44,948 nucleotides of DNA from a virus: the IMG/VR virus record IMGVR_UViG_3300023199_000025, positions 1 to 44,948 of that record; one strand, 5' to 3'. The notes beneath the pieces are model-generated. The model searched no databases and had not been told where the DNA came from. It saw only the letters and a program-made list of their open reading frames with translations. Position numbers and translations under genes: made by a program. Positions 23,665 to 31,350 of the stretch are shown piece after piece. Positions within the stretch are counted from its first letter, which is position 1. Every line of letters begins with the position of its first letter.

Positions 23665-24224
23665 AAGAAGGTTACATAACAAGTATAGAACCTGGTTGTT
23701 TTGACCATATACCTATTAAGCTACTAACCCATTTTTTGTATATATGGGAGCTTACAATACAAGACAATAAAATAGTGAGAGATCCTAGTATGGCAAACGA
23801 TAAAAGACACATGGAGTATAAAGAATATGTAAAAGCAGTGGATGCTTACATAGAGTTTAGTAAAAACAACAAGCAAGAGTCTACATATATGGAAAAACAC
23901 GAAGTACCAAAGAAAAGCCCTCCTAATCCAGGGCACGAGAGAAAGGCAGCCTATGCCAAGGTACTATCCTTCAAAGATAGTACTATACTTGCAGAAGCTT
24001 TAGGACCAGATGCATGGGCAACGGCCCCAGTAGATCGGGAATTGGATAAAATAGAAGATAGGTTTTGGGTCCGGCTAGCTAAAAGGGTAATCAACGGCCC
24101 TCCTGCAGATCTTACTGACGATGATCCGTGGGAGTATGCAGTATGGTACCTGACTAAATACGTAGAAACAGAGGTGTATGAAAGAGGTCTATTAGTAGGC
24201 TACGGAGATAACCATGAAGATTAA
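23661..24224 (+). CDS. Accessory protein, unknown
   Basis: 187 residues, soluble and charged, no family recognised. Features: 'ANDKRHMEYKEYVKAVDAYI' helix, a Pro-rich hinge (KKSPPNPGHERKAAYAKVLS), and a Trp/Tyr-rich C-terminal half (DPWEYAVWYLTKYVETEVYE). It overlaps both neighbours, so it belongs to the same transcription unit. Confidence 0.65.
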   Translation: MKEGYITSIEPGCFDHIPIKLLTHFLYIWELTIQDNKIVRDPSMANDKRHMEYKEYVKAVDAYIEFSKNNKQESTYMEKHEVPKKSPPNPGHERKAAYAKVLSFKDSTILAEALGPDAWATAPVDRELDKIEDRFWVRLAKRVINGPPADLTDDDPWEYAVWYLTKYVETEVYERGLLVGYGDNHED

Positions 24225-24330
24225 TACCAACTCTTGGCACTACCGTTTAATGGATAAGTTTAACTTTATAATTCCTACTAATTTGTGTCCTTATTTTTGG
24301 TGTGTTGGATACTATTTCTGGAGAACGTAA
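24214..24330 (+). CDS. Conserved-looking mini-protein (KINTNSWHYRL)
   Basis: 38 residues. GGAGATAACC precedes the ATG, the stop shares a base with the next start, and the N-terminus MKINTNSWHYRL matches a pattern I have seen opening very small proteins of many unrelated phages. The C-terminal half has Cys and aromatics (LCPYFWCVGYYFW), so it may associate with membrane or metal. Function unknown. Confidence 0.6.
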   Translation: MKINTNSWHYRLMDKFNFIIPTNLCPYFWCVGYYFWRT

Positions 24331-25163
24331 TGTTTAAACATCTTTTTACTTTACAAAGTATAATAGCTGAATACCTTAAATACATATGCTCTATTACTAG
24401 GCACTGGTGGCATACTTCTAAGCTATCCGTGCAATCCACAGAGATAGTACCTATAGCTGTAGTAAATAAAGTAAAGCTAAAGACTTTTCACTATAGTTTT
24501 ATAGGTATGTTTGTTTTGCTGTGTTTATCAGTAAGCACACACATAGTGGATATAGTAAATGAGCCTAAAGAAGTAACTAAGTTAAAAGATAGTATAGCTA
24601 TACTAGAACAAGTGGCATATAGTCAGCAAACCTATATAGATAGGCTAGTAAAAGAACGAAACCAATTAGCTAAAGATGCTAATTTACAAGAAGGAAGAGC
24701 TACTAAGTATAGACTAATAAGTGTGGAGCTTAAAAACAGATTACATAAGTTGCAGAAAGAAGTAACAACACAAAAGGTACAGTATACTAGCGATTACATA
24801 AAGGAGCATAGCTCAGAAACAGATTCTATAAAGTTAGCTAAAATTCTTGTGGAAGCAAGCGAGATACATGGAGTGCCTCTTACTGTACTTAGATCGGTAG
24901 CTCATATTGAATCCGACTTTAGAGCAGATGTGGTAAGTAGTGCAGGGGCAGGAGGCTTAATGCAAGTTATGCCCAGGTGGAAAACATACTGCCCGGACCT
25001 TATTACTGTAAAAGGCAATGTACATTGTGCAGCAAGGATATTAAAGTACGAATGTAAACGAGCAAAATCGTTAAAAGAATGTTTAGCTAACTATAATGGC
25101 TCCGATTCTCCTGCATCCGTAATGAGATATTGGAATAAATACACTACAGTGGCATTTAATTAA
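24330..25163 (+). CDS. Membrane-anchored lytic transglycosylase (SLT domain)
   Basis: 277 residues from ATG 24330 (GGAGAACGT upstream). Residues 1-54 are cytoplasmic and basic, 55-74 a membrane span, 80-155 a coiled coil, and 165-277 an SLT-type domain. The latter has catalytic Glu194 (HIESDF), GLMQVMP at 209-215 and NYNGS at 254-258. Cys residues 221, 233, 242 and 251 could form disulfides in the periplasm. It would cleave glycan strands beside the inner membrane. It lies far from the holin and endolysin, among early genes, which is unusual for a lysis enzyme. Confidence 0.8.
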   Translation: MFKHLFTLQSIIAEYLKYICSITRHWWHTSKLSVQSTEIVPIAVVNKVKLKTFHYSFIGMFVLLCLSVSTHIVDIVNEPKEVTKLKDSIAILEQVAYSQQTYIDRLVKERNQLAKDANLQEGRATKYRLISVELKNRLHKLQKEVTTQKVQYTSDYIKEHSSETDSIKLAKILVEASEIHGVPLTVLRSVAHIESDFRADVVSSAGAGGLMQVMPRWKTYCPDLITVKGNVHCAARILKYECKRAKSLKECLANYNGSDSPASVMRYWNKYTTVAFN

Positions 25164-25523
25164 ATGAATAAAGAGCATTTACTAGACTTTAGGCTGGAAC
25201 AAGGAAGTACTGGTTTAATTTATGTTCAGCAAGGAATTCCTATTCCTGTAAAGTGGCCAGGTTTGCCTTATATTTGTGCAGGAGAGTTTAAAAAAGCAGC
25301 TTTGCCCTCCTGTAAAAGTACATATTTACCAAAAACTATTACTTTATGTGTAATGCCTCATAGACATGGTAAATGGTATCAAACAGGCTCAGCAGTGGGC
25401 CTATATGGAAGAAGAGAATGGGATATTACTTTTGCTCTATCCGTATTACTACATTCTATTGTTAAAGACTCCGATCATCGTTTTAATTTAGACTTAATTT
25501 TACAGGAGGATTTGTATGTATAG
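25164..25523 (+). CDS. Accessory protein, unknown
   Basis: 119 residues beginning directly after the transglycosylase stop. No signal peptide or membrane segment. Gly/Pro/Tyr-rich middle (PIPVKWPGLPYICAGEF, HRHGKWYQTGSAVGLYGRRE) and a helical end. No family recognised. It overlaps the next mini-gene by 8 bp. Confidence 0.6.
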   Translation: MNKEHLLDFRLEQGSTGLIYVQQGIPIPVKWPGLPYICAGEFKKAALPSCKSTYLPKTITLCVMPHRHGKWYQTGSAVGLYGRREWDITFALSVLLHSIVKDSDHRFNLDLILQEDLYV

Positions 25524-25629
25524 CTTAAAAGACTGGCTAATAGATTTGTGCAAAGTATTTAAAGTGTTTTTGTTTATAGTAGCTGCGTATGGAGTGGCTA
25601 TACTTTCTTTTATCGTACTTTTTGACTAG
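25516..25629 (+). CDS. Mini membrane protein
   Basis: 37 residues with a single strong span (VFLFIVAAYGVAILSFIVLF). AGGAGG lies 7 nt upstream of the ATG. Amphipathic N-terminus (SLKDWLIDLCKVFK). Could be a holin-like or inner-membrane effector, possibly partner of the nearby transglycosylase; inference. Confidence 0.6.
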   Translation: MYSLKDWLIDLCKVFKVFLFIVAAYGVAILSFIVLFD

Positions 25630-25638
25630 GAGATTAAC

Positions 25639-25875
25639 ATGAAAAAAGCTAAGATTACCTATTTTTTGGTTTGTTTGTATGAGAAGGAAGCTAAAGAAAC
25701 AGTAGTAGGGTCCGCATATAGTGTGATGGAACTAGCTCCACTTATGGAGACTGTAGAAAAAGATAGCAGACAGGTAGTTTCTTCTCGAATAGTTAAAGGG
25801 GCTACATGTGCATCTGCCCCGTACAAAGAGTATAAAGAATCTAAGTTTGAGCCTAGGCAAATAGAGTTTGCATAA
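25639..25875 (+). CDS. Small accessory protein, unknown
   Basis: 78 residues behind TAGGAGATTAAC. The start (KKAKITYFLVCLYEKEAKETVVG) looks like a beta strand rather than a signal peptide. No family recognised. Its stop and the next ATG share a base. Confidence 0.6.
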   Translation: MKKAKITYFLVCLYEKEAKETVVGSAYSVMELAPLMETVEKDSRQVVSSRIVKGATCASAPYKEYKESKFEPRQIEFA

Positions 25876-26177
25876 TGAACTTACTTACCCATCTGTTTAA
25901 ACAAATAGCATGGTCTAAAAAGACCTTTGGCCCTCTTCGTTTGAAAGGAGTAATCCACCATGTGGAAAAGGAAGTAGAAGAAATTAAAAAAGACCCTAAT
26001 GACCTAGAAGAGTGGGTGGATCTTATCCTTCTAGGCTTTGACGGTGCTTGGAGATCTGGACATTCGGCCGAACAAATTGTGGATGGTATTAAATCTAAAT
26101 TTGAAAAAAACCAGAAACGGTCTTGGCCAGACTGGAGGGAAGTTGATACAGAGAAAGCAATAGAACATAACCGTTAA
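25875..26177 (+). CDS. DUF550-type dATP/dGTP pyrophosphohydrolase-like protein
   Basis: 100 residues. 'WSKKTFGP', 'GVIHHVEKEVEEIKKDPNDLEEWVDLILLGFDGA', 'RSWPDWREVDTEKAIEH' follow the DUF550 pattern closely. The EExxD-like helices form a MazG-type Mg-binding site. Family members hydrolyse dNTPs (dATP/dGTP) to dNMP and PPi; the MazZ enzyme of diaminopurine phages belongs to this broad group. Here it may trim the host dNTP pool alongside the cassette at 37.9-40 kb. No PurZ-like gene is present. Confidence 0.8.
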   Translation: MNLLTHLFKQIAWSKKTFGPLRLKGVIHHVEKEVEEIKKDPNDLEEWVDLILLGFDGAWRSGHSAEQIVDGIKSKFEKNQKRSWPDWREVDTEKAIEHNR

Positions 26178-26183
26178 TTGATT

Positions 26184-26268
26184 GCCGAGGTGGCGGAACT
26201 GGTAGACGCACTGGACTTAAAATCCAGCGGGTATTCCCGTACGGGTTCGACTCCCGTCCTCGGCACCA
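26184..26268 (+). tRNA. tRNA-Leu (anticodon UAA)
   Basis: 85 nt with the 3' CCA encoded. Acceptor GCCGAGG pairs with CCTCGGC, the D arm contains AACTGGTAGACG, the anticodon stem CTGGA/TCCAG encloses CTTAAAA (anticodon TAA), a long class II variable arm follows, and the T arm is CGGGTTCGACTCCCG. It reads UUA, frequent in this AT-rich genome. Located between DUF550 and a small gene in the same direction. Confidence 0.95.
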
Positions 26269-26282
26269 ACTTGGAGATTCTT

Positions 26283-26534
26283 ATGGGCGACATGGGTGAC
26301 GTTTGGAAAGAAGTAAACCAATACAGAAAAGAAAAAAGAGAATTAAACAGACAAAATAGTGCAGATATATTAAAAGAAAAAGGCATTCATTTTGAGCGTA
26401 AAAACATGGGAGCTCACCTTATAATAAACCATAATAATAAAATAGTAGATTTTTGGCCAGGAACCGGCAAGTGGATTATAAGAAAAACTAATAAAAAAGG
26501 CAGAGGGATATTTAACCTTTTGAAGGTGTTATAA
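26283..26534 (+). CDS. Small basic protein, unknown
   Basis: 83 residues from ATG 26283, just after the tRNA, with CAACTTGGAGATTCTT as ribosome-binding cassette. Frames starting before the tRNA are rejected. Strongly basic; the C-terminal half has strands (HLIINHNNKIVDFWPGTGKW) reminiscent of small nucleic-acid-associated phage proteins. Function unknown. Confidence 0.65.
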   Translation: MGDMGDVWKEVNQYRKEKRELNRQNSADILKEKGIHFERKNMGAHLIINHNNKIVDFWPGTGKWIIRKTNKKGRGIFNLLKVL

Positions 26535-26538
26535 CTGA

Positions 26539-26670
26539 ATGGATAAACTAGGACAAGTAATTGGAGATATTTTAGGGTGGTCCTTCACCCTATGTACTGC
26601 AGCAGGTATTCTTTTTGTTATGTACCTTTTTATTAAAAACTTAATACAGTCCTTCTTGATATTGTTTTAA
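26539..26670 (+). CDS. Mini membrane protein at convergent junction
   Basis: 43 residues with one span (WSFTLCTAAGILFVMYLFI) and an amphipathic end. No strong ribosome-binding site (AAGG at about 14 nt), so it may be coupled to the preceding gene. Its last 30 bp overlap the end of the minus-strand nuclease gene tail to tail. Confidence 0.45.
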   Translation: MDKLGQVIGDILGWSFTLCTAAGILFVMYLFIKNLIQSFLILF

Positions 26671-27039
26671 TTTTTCTTTAGCCCATAATATAAACTCTCT
26701 TGATTCCAACCGAACATACCCAGTGGCTAGGCCTATTTCTGTAGCTCCAATCAAGAATTGCCATTTTTCTTTATTTTTACGAAACATTACAACAGGAATT
26801 AATTGCTCTTTCTTTGCTGTATTAATAGTCTTTACCCACCAATCACGTAGCAGTAAAGATTCGCACCTTTTTATTTCCATACAAAAAGGATCACAGTTAA
26901 TAAGATCATGACCTCCACTTCTGGCTTGCTCTAGGTTTCTTTCTGGCAGAGCATTTAGATTTAGGTTTTCTTTTAACCATTTTGCAGCTTCTCTTTCTCC
27001 TGCAGCACCCTTAGCTCTTGCGTTAGTCTTTTTCTTCAT
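26641..27039 (-). CDS. PD-(D/E)XK nuclease, resolvase-like
   Basis: 132 residues. GAAGEREAAKWL (helix with Glu), GGHDLINCDPFCMEIKR (D...ExK core) and a following QxxP strand (EQLIPVVMFRKN) match the Hjc/RusA-size PD-(D/E)XK endonuclease plan. It likely resolves branched DNA before packaging, replacing T7 gp3. It is the last gene of the minus-strand primase block and overlaps the upstream gene by 17 bp. Confidence 0.7.
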   Translation of the reverse strand: MKKKTNARAKGAAGEREAAKWLKENLNLNALPERNLEQARSGGHDLINCDPFCMEIKRCESLLLRDWWVKTINTAKKEQLIPVVMFRKNKEKWQFLIGATEIGLATGYVRLESREFILWAKEKLKQYQEGLY

Positions 27040-27514
27040 TTTGTATTTCCTCTTGACTTATTTCCAAAGGAGCCTGTGTGCCTGTAGGCTTATATTCTAC
27101 AGAGGCTTGGTCTGCAGTTAGTACATTGATGGTAAACCGAGGTCCACCTCCTTCTCCTGAACCTCCTACATCTTCTTGGTTTATATCCTTTACTTGCTTG
27201 TAAAGATTGAGAAGTTTTTGTCCTTCTTCAAACGTACATCTGCCTCTTGCTACCGCTACAATCACATCTTCAGCTTCTTCTATTTCTAGCTCAAGTTTAT
27301 CGCTAGACTTTAATATAAACTCTTTTAATAAGTTCCACACTTCTTCTCTAGCTGCAGTATTGTGAGACCTTAGTTCTCCTTTTCCTGTAGCTGCGTCTAT
27401 ATATTGTTTTAGCAGTTCTTCGGACTGCTCAAGAAAATACATTTTTAGTTCTTGAGCAGTTCTTCTGCTATTAGACCCTTGCTGGGAATTGTATGTATCA
27501 GGTAATTTAGTCAT
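27023..27514 (-). CDS. Replication-block protein, unknown
   Basis: 163 residues from ATG 27514 (AAGGAT upstream; an upstream TTG at 27520 is rejected). Two charged helical regions (ELKMYFLEQSEELLKQYIDA and KLELEIEEAEDVIVAVARG), a Gly-rich hinge, then an acidic tail. The layout loosely recalls small terminase or primase-accessory proteins, but no motif decides it. Sandwiched between primase-helicase and nuclease and overlapping both. Confidence 0.55.
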   Translation of the reverse strand: MTKLPDTYNSQQGSNSRRTAQELKMYFLEQSEELLKQYIDAATGKGELRSHNTAAREEVWNLLKEFILKSSDKLELEIEEAEDVIVAVARGRCTFEEGQKLLNLYKQVKDINQEDVGGSGEGGGPRFTINVLTADQASVEYKPTGTQAPLEISQEEIQNEEKD

Positions 27515-30053
27515 TTTCAATATCCTTCGGAAGCAGTTCAGTTATGATTTTCCTAGCCTTCTCTTTCTCCATTTCTCTCTTACGAACATAGTCAATTTGT
27601 TCTTCTACTTCTTCCGTGTTTAGGTGGTAGATAGTATCTCCAGGGTATGCTTTACCTCTGGGGTATCCTTTATTCAATTCCGTAGTTCTATCGCTTGTTG
27701 TAGTGAGTAGCCAGTTATGCTCTACCAACAGATCTATTATTTTGTTCCTGTTTTCTTTCGTAATATAACTGAACGTATTTTGCAAATGACTCGTATTAAC
27801 AAATCCTTCATGTATTTTGCCTTTTTTGTAAGAAGCAAGTAAAGCTTCAGCAAAACTAATAGCAGCATGCATAATAGATAGATCATCCATACTAGTAAGA
27901 GAAGTAACCATTCCTTTATAGAACGAAAATGCATATCTGCAGCCCATGTTTATATGTTTAACTTTTAATTCATATACTTCATTTTGAGAAGTATTTTGTA
28001 TCTTCTCCCTGAACTCTGCATCATCTAGTGCAGCCATACATACAGAATAAATAACTGCTTGAGTTATCATTTTGTTAACCTTGTTATACTGCCCTCTCCA
28101 CTCGTTGGATAGCTTATCTCCTAGGTCTTTATTAAGTTCGTTGAGACGAGACAGACCTTCCGAAGATATAGTTACCTTAACAGGATTGTGGAACCTTCTT
28201 ACACAAAGGCTTCTAGTAGCATCATAATAAGGTTTAAGTTTACTTTCATCAATAGTAGCATGCCTATCTGATTCTCTCACCAACTTAATTGGGTTGATGG
28301 GAACAAAGTACATAGGTAACCTGGCAGAAAGTCCAGAACTAGAATATACAGGATGCTCTTTTAATGTAATAGCTAGATCTGGTTGTACGAATAAAAACAT
28401 GTTAAGGCAAGGATTATCAATGACGTATTCTGTACCGCCATCCTTCATTCTGTTATATTTAATTACATCGCCTCCCATTCCATTGATGATGTAACCCTCT
28501 GCCGTGTCATCTTTGTATCTTCCCAAAATATTTTTAATAATATTACGGGAGTCGTCAGATACTACTGAAATACATCCACTATTTTCAGCCATAGCTTTTA
28601 GTACATATTCTTCTGTACTATCTTGAATGTATATAGTGGGTTTGGATACTTGAATGTGTTCCATCTCTTGCTTAATTATTCCCATTTCCTTGGCATAAGA
28701 CTTTGCTTCGTTAGATGAAATTCCTTTTTGAACTGCCTTTTTCATTTCGGATTCTTTTTGTTTTAGCTGTTCTTGTAGTATCTTATGCAAGCTTTCAGCT
28801 TCATGCTTGGTGCTTTCCCAATCTGCCCTGAGTCTTTGTTCGTATTCCTTAATAGGCTTAGCCAAATGCTTATATATTTGAGTCTTTCTTGCTCCACTAT
28901 CCATAGCAAGAATAACTCCTGTATTACAATACGTAGTTGTATGCTCTCCCATTTCATGTATTAATACATTTTTGGAAAGCAAGGTACAGACAACAGAAAC
29001 AGCCGTAATAATAGCAGATTCTTCTCCATTTTTTAGAAATCTGTTAAGCTCTTCTGCTGCGTCTTTTATAGAATCCGGTAAACTCTCTCTATCAATAGGA
29101 GAACTAGACAAATGGTCGTCTTCCAGTAGAGGCTTAGCCTTAGCTGGCATAGGAACTACTTTAGGTTGTTCTTTCTTTTGCTTCCTAACAGATATCCTAG
29201 CTGTTCTAATAAACTTAGGAACTTGTTCTCTTGCGTAATAGTACCTATCTTTGTTTTGCTCAAACACCTCAGGGTCTACTGATTCGAACATATCATCTAT
29301 GTTCTTTTTAACTTTAGTATCCGAGTAATGCCATGCGTAGTGGGCTATCAAAGAATTAATGCTAGGAGATATAGACTCCGCAGACATAAATTTATTGATA
29401 TGCTCTAGTATATTAAAATCAGCAGAACCTTCTGATTTGCCATCCTCTCCAGGAGTATTAGCAAGGTTAGGATCCATAGGTGGAAAGTGTTGAAGCAACG
29501 AGTCCCACTCATATACTGTCCCTAGATTTTGAACAATGCTACATTTAGTTGGAGGATCATCTTTGGTATTAACAAAACCAGGAAGTCTCAGTATTCTTGC
29601 TGTATCTTTAACAGCAATATCAAACTTGTAGTTAATTATAAGATTAGCTTGTACTAATTCCCACTCTTCTAAATTTTCTGTGGAAGTAAGCCAATAGTAA
29701 TGGTATTTATTTCCTTGTTCGTGAGAACTAGTTTGAACTATAAGACTAGGCTCTACGGGAAAGTCAGATCTAGGTTCAGAGCGAGGTACATCATCGTCTC
29801 CGAATATTGCTCTAGCTCTTTTTATATTTTCTTTTTTCCTACCTGAGCTACTGTTTTCGTTTACTGTAAAGTAAACGTGGTGCCCTTTATCGTTAGCCTG
29901 TTTTACTAAGTTAAAGGTATGTTCGGTCGGAGAATCGTAAGTAGTAGGATAACCGGACTGGGATATTAGGGTTATTGTTTTATGTCCCTTAAAGTTTTTT
30001 AGATATTCTATAGTATCCTCTGGAACCGAGGACACTGCTCGTAAGTTCGCCAT
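27507..30053 (-). CDS. Primase-helicase: RepB/AEP-like primase plus DUF3987
   Basis: 848 residues. Residues ~25-180 resemble a RepB-type archaeo-eukaryotic primase: FGDDDVP (metal-binding acids), LIVQTSSHEQGNKYHYYWL, and DTARILRLPGFVNTKD. Residues ~320-640 match the DUF3987 ATPase seen fused to such primases, with an unusual P-loop-like MDSGARKTQI near 385 and SGLSARLPMYFVP later. The C-terminus is helical. It probably primes and unwinds phage DNA. It reads opposite to surrounding replication genes, behind a leader with a terminator-like hairpin. Confidence 0.8.
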   Translation of the reverse strand: MANLRAVSSVPEDTIEYLKNFKGHKTITLISQSGYPTTYDSPTEHTFNLVKQANDKGHHVYFTVNENSSSGRKKENIKRARAIFGDDDVPRSEPRSDFPVEPSLIVQTSSHEQGNKYHYYWLTSTENLEEWELVQANLIINYKFDIAVKDTARILRLPGFVNTKDDPPTKCSIVQNLGTVYEWDSLLQHFPPMDPNLANTPGEDGKSEGSADFNILEHINKFMSAESISPSINSLIAHYAWHYSDTKVKKNIDDMFESVDPEVFEQNKDRYYYAREQVPKFIRTARISVRKQKKEQPKVVPMPAKAKPLLEDDHLSSSPIDRESLPDSIKDAAEELNRFLKNGEESAIITAVSVVCTLLSKNVLIHEMGEHTTTYCNTGVILAMDSGARKTQIYKHLAKPIKEYEQRLRADWESTKHEAESLHKILQEQLKQKESEMKKAVQKGISSNEAKSYAKEMGIIKQEMEHIQVSKPTIYIQDSTEEYVLKAMAENSGCISVVSDDSRNIIKNILGRYKDDTAEGYIINGMGGDVIKYNRMKDGGTEYVIDNPCLNMFLFVQPDLAITLKEHPVYSSSGLSARLPMYFVPINPIKLVRESDRHATIDESKLKPYYDATRSLCVRRFHNPVKVTISSEGLSRLNELNKDLGDKLSNEWRGQYNKVNKMITQAVIYSVCMAALDDAEFREKIQNTSQNEVYELKVKHINMGCRYAFSFYKGMVTSLTSMDDLSIMHAAISFAEALLASYKKGKIHEGFVNTSHLQNTFSYITKENRNKIIDLLVEHNWLLTTTSDRTTELNKGYPRGKAYPGDTIYHLNTEEVEEQIDYVRKREMEKEKARKIITELLPKDIEND

Positions 30054-30075
30054 TAAGTAAGACTCCTAGCTAGTT

Positions 30076-30124
30076 AAAAAGGGCTCTCCGACTAAAGCCA
30101 ACTAGCAGACTCTAATCGGAGAGC
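30076..30124 (-). terminator. Terminator-like hairpin in primase leader (possible attenuator)
   Basis: On the minus strand, GCTCTCCGA (30124-30116) pairs with TCGGAGAGC (30091-30083). Six further pairs with two wobbles extend the stem inward, leaving a 12-nt loop, and CCTTTTTAAC follows. It sits between the minus promoter-like element (30172) and the primase start (30053), so it would stop most transcripts unless read through. Confidence 0.65.
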
Positions 30125-30171
30125 GGATTGCAATAAGGGTCAAGTGTACGAGTTGACAGCAATCTACATTG

Positions 30172-30188
30172 ATTATACCTTATTATAT
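30172..30188 (-). promoter_or_regulatory. Minus-strand 17-bp promoter-like element, copy 2
   Basis: Minus strand ATATAATAAGGTATAAT, identical to 19104-19120. The downstream TATAAT (30177-30172) has a TTTACT-like -35 about 18 bp upstream. The leader to the primase ATG would be about 110 nt. The shared TTGCAATCCG box lies at 30133-30124. Confidence 0.55.
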
Positions 30189-30250
30189 TATGAAAAGTAA
30201 AATAACTTTTAATTATCAATAGATACTTCCTTATAACTTTTAATTATATA

Positions 30251-30268
30251 AGAATATTATAATATTCT
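30251..30268. promoter_or_regulatory. 18-bp perfect palindrome in divergent region
   Basis: AGAATATTATAATATTCT is perfectly symmetric, in the 322-bp gap between the primase operon and the gene at 30376. Size and position suit a dimeric repressor site, though AT-rich palindromes also arise by chance. A similar ATATTAGAA/TTCTAATAT palindrome lies at 37650-37669. Confidence 0.4.
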
Positions 30269-30294
30269 AATATTCTACTATTAAAAAAATTAAT

Positions 30295-30323
30295 TATACA
30301 TTTGTATCTGATTATGATATGAT
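30295..30323 (+). promoter_or_regulatory. Middle promoter upstream of 30376 gene
   Basis: TATACA (30295-30300), a 17-bp spacer and TATGAT (30318-30323) preceded by TG: the extended -10 family again. It leads into CTCTTAACTTGGAGCT ahead of ATG 30376. Confidence 0.55.
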
Positions 30324-30375
30324 TCCTTTTGTACCTGATAAAGGTAATTAAAACTCTCTTAACTTGGAGCTACAA

Positions 30376-31077
30376 ATGACCGAACAAGACTATAAAGCTA
30401 CAGCAACTAAGATCATTGAAAACGGATTTGCTAACGATATGTCCGAAGACGACATTAAGATGGAAATGTTTTCGGCTAAGATTCCATTTAGCAAGCTAAA
30501 CTCTCTGTATAAACAGATTTCCATTGAGCTTGGCTTGATGGTAGATCCTAAGGTCGTTACAGAGAACGTCAACAACCTGCTCGAGCAGATGCCTCTGGAC
30601 GAAATTGAAGAGTGGCATCAGGTTGAGTCTGCTGTACAACACATTGTAGACAATGTGGATGGAGCTACTCCGGCTCGTGTTCTGACTCTTATGAGGTCTC
30701 ATTGCAAAGACCAGGAGATTGAGCTTCCCAAGAAGCCCAAGTCTGCTTCTGGTACCAGTGGTCCTCGTACTTCTAAGCTGTCGGAGGCTGTTGTCAATCT
30801 TGTTAACAAGAACCCGAATGCTACCAAACAAGAGGCCTACGACACTCTGAAGCCTCTGGTAGGTGGAAACTTTCAGCACAAGAATACTCTTTATTACATC
30901 AATACTTCTTTTGCTTTGGCTCTTGCCGCAAAGAAAGGTGTGACGCTGGAAGAGGTAGTTACTGAACTGAAGAAGCAGCAGGATCCGGAAGGTTCTGATA
31001 CGTCTCCGGAAGAAGTAGAGAAGCAAGAACAGCAGGAAGAGCAAGAAGAAGAGCAGAAAGAGCAAGCAATGGCGTAA
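30376..31077 (+). CDS. Abundant-looking helical protein with acidic tail
   Basis: 233 residues from ATG 30376; an upstream TTG at 30364 lies inside the ribosome-binding cassette. Segments: an N-terminal helical domain like that of the 19303 protein, a middle helical region, a Pro/Lys/Ser linker (LPKKPKSASGTSGPRTSK), a second domain with NPNATKQEAYDTL, and a C-terminal tail almost wholly Glu and Gln. Codons are more GC-rich than neighbours, like the capsid gene, and a terminator follows, both suggesting high expression. Possibly a DNA-associated protein; no family recognised. Confidence 0.7.
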   Translation: MTEQDYKATATKIIENGFANDMSEDDIKMEMFSAKIPFSKLNSLYKQISIELGLMVDPKVVTENVNNLLEQMPLDEIEEWHQVESAVQHIVDNVDGATPARVLTLMRSHCKDQEIELPKKPKSASGTSGPRTSKLSEAVVNLVNKNPNATKQEAYDTLKPLVGGNFQHKNTLYYINTSFALALAAKKGVTLEEVVTELKKQQDPEGSDTSPEEVEKQEQQEEQEEEQKEQAMA

Positions 31078-31094
31078 TACCCCCAAGCCCCCTG

Positions 31095-31131
31095 GCAGAC
31101 GGGGCCTAAAACATAGTCTGCTTTTACTTTT
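31095..31131 (+). terminator. Intrinsic terminator after 30376 gene
   Basis: GCAGAC (31095-31100) pairs with GTCTGC (31116-31121), followed by TTTTACTTTT. An alternative GCCCC/GGGGC stem overlaps it (31087-31104). Together they would partly insulate the abundant gene from downstream recombination genes. Confidence 0.6.
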
Positions 31132-31146
31132 AATTTGGAGATTAAA

Positions 31147-31350
31147 ATGCCTATGAGAAATACAAAAGAATATTATATGGACTTAGCAAAGTACCATATG
31201 TATATAGGAGCTGTTCATCTTGGAACAGCCTTCTATAATATAGCAAAATTTGGTAAAGAATTTAATACTACGGATACATTTGATTGGTTTGAAGTTGTAG
31301 GCATAGACCGTAACTTTTACCACAACTTAGAATTTGGAGATTCAAAATGA
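31147..31350 (+). CDS. Small protein, unknown
   Basis: 67 residues from ATG 31147 behind TTTAATTTGGAGATTAAA. Tyr/Phe/His-rich (KEYYMDLAKYHMYIGAVHLG), helical, probably soluble. No family recognised. Overlaps the next gene by 4 bp. Confidence 0.6.
   Translation: MPMRNTKEYYMDLAKYHMYIGAVHLGTAFYNIAKFGKEFNTTDTFDWFEVVGIDRNFYHNLEFGDSK

Noticed and set aside
26178-26282. Longer N-terminus for the gene at 26283
   Set aside because: The extension is translated tRNA sequence; ATG 26283 has its own TTGGAGATTCTT site.
26174-26386. Open frame antisense to the tRNA
   Set aside because: It reads through the tRNA on the opposite strand and lacks start signals.
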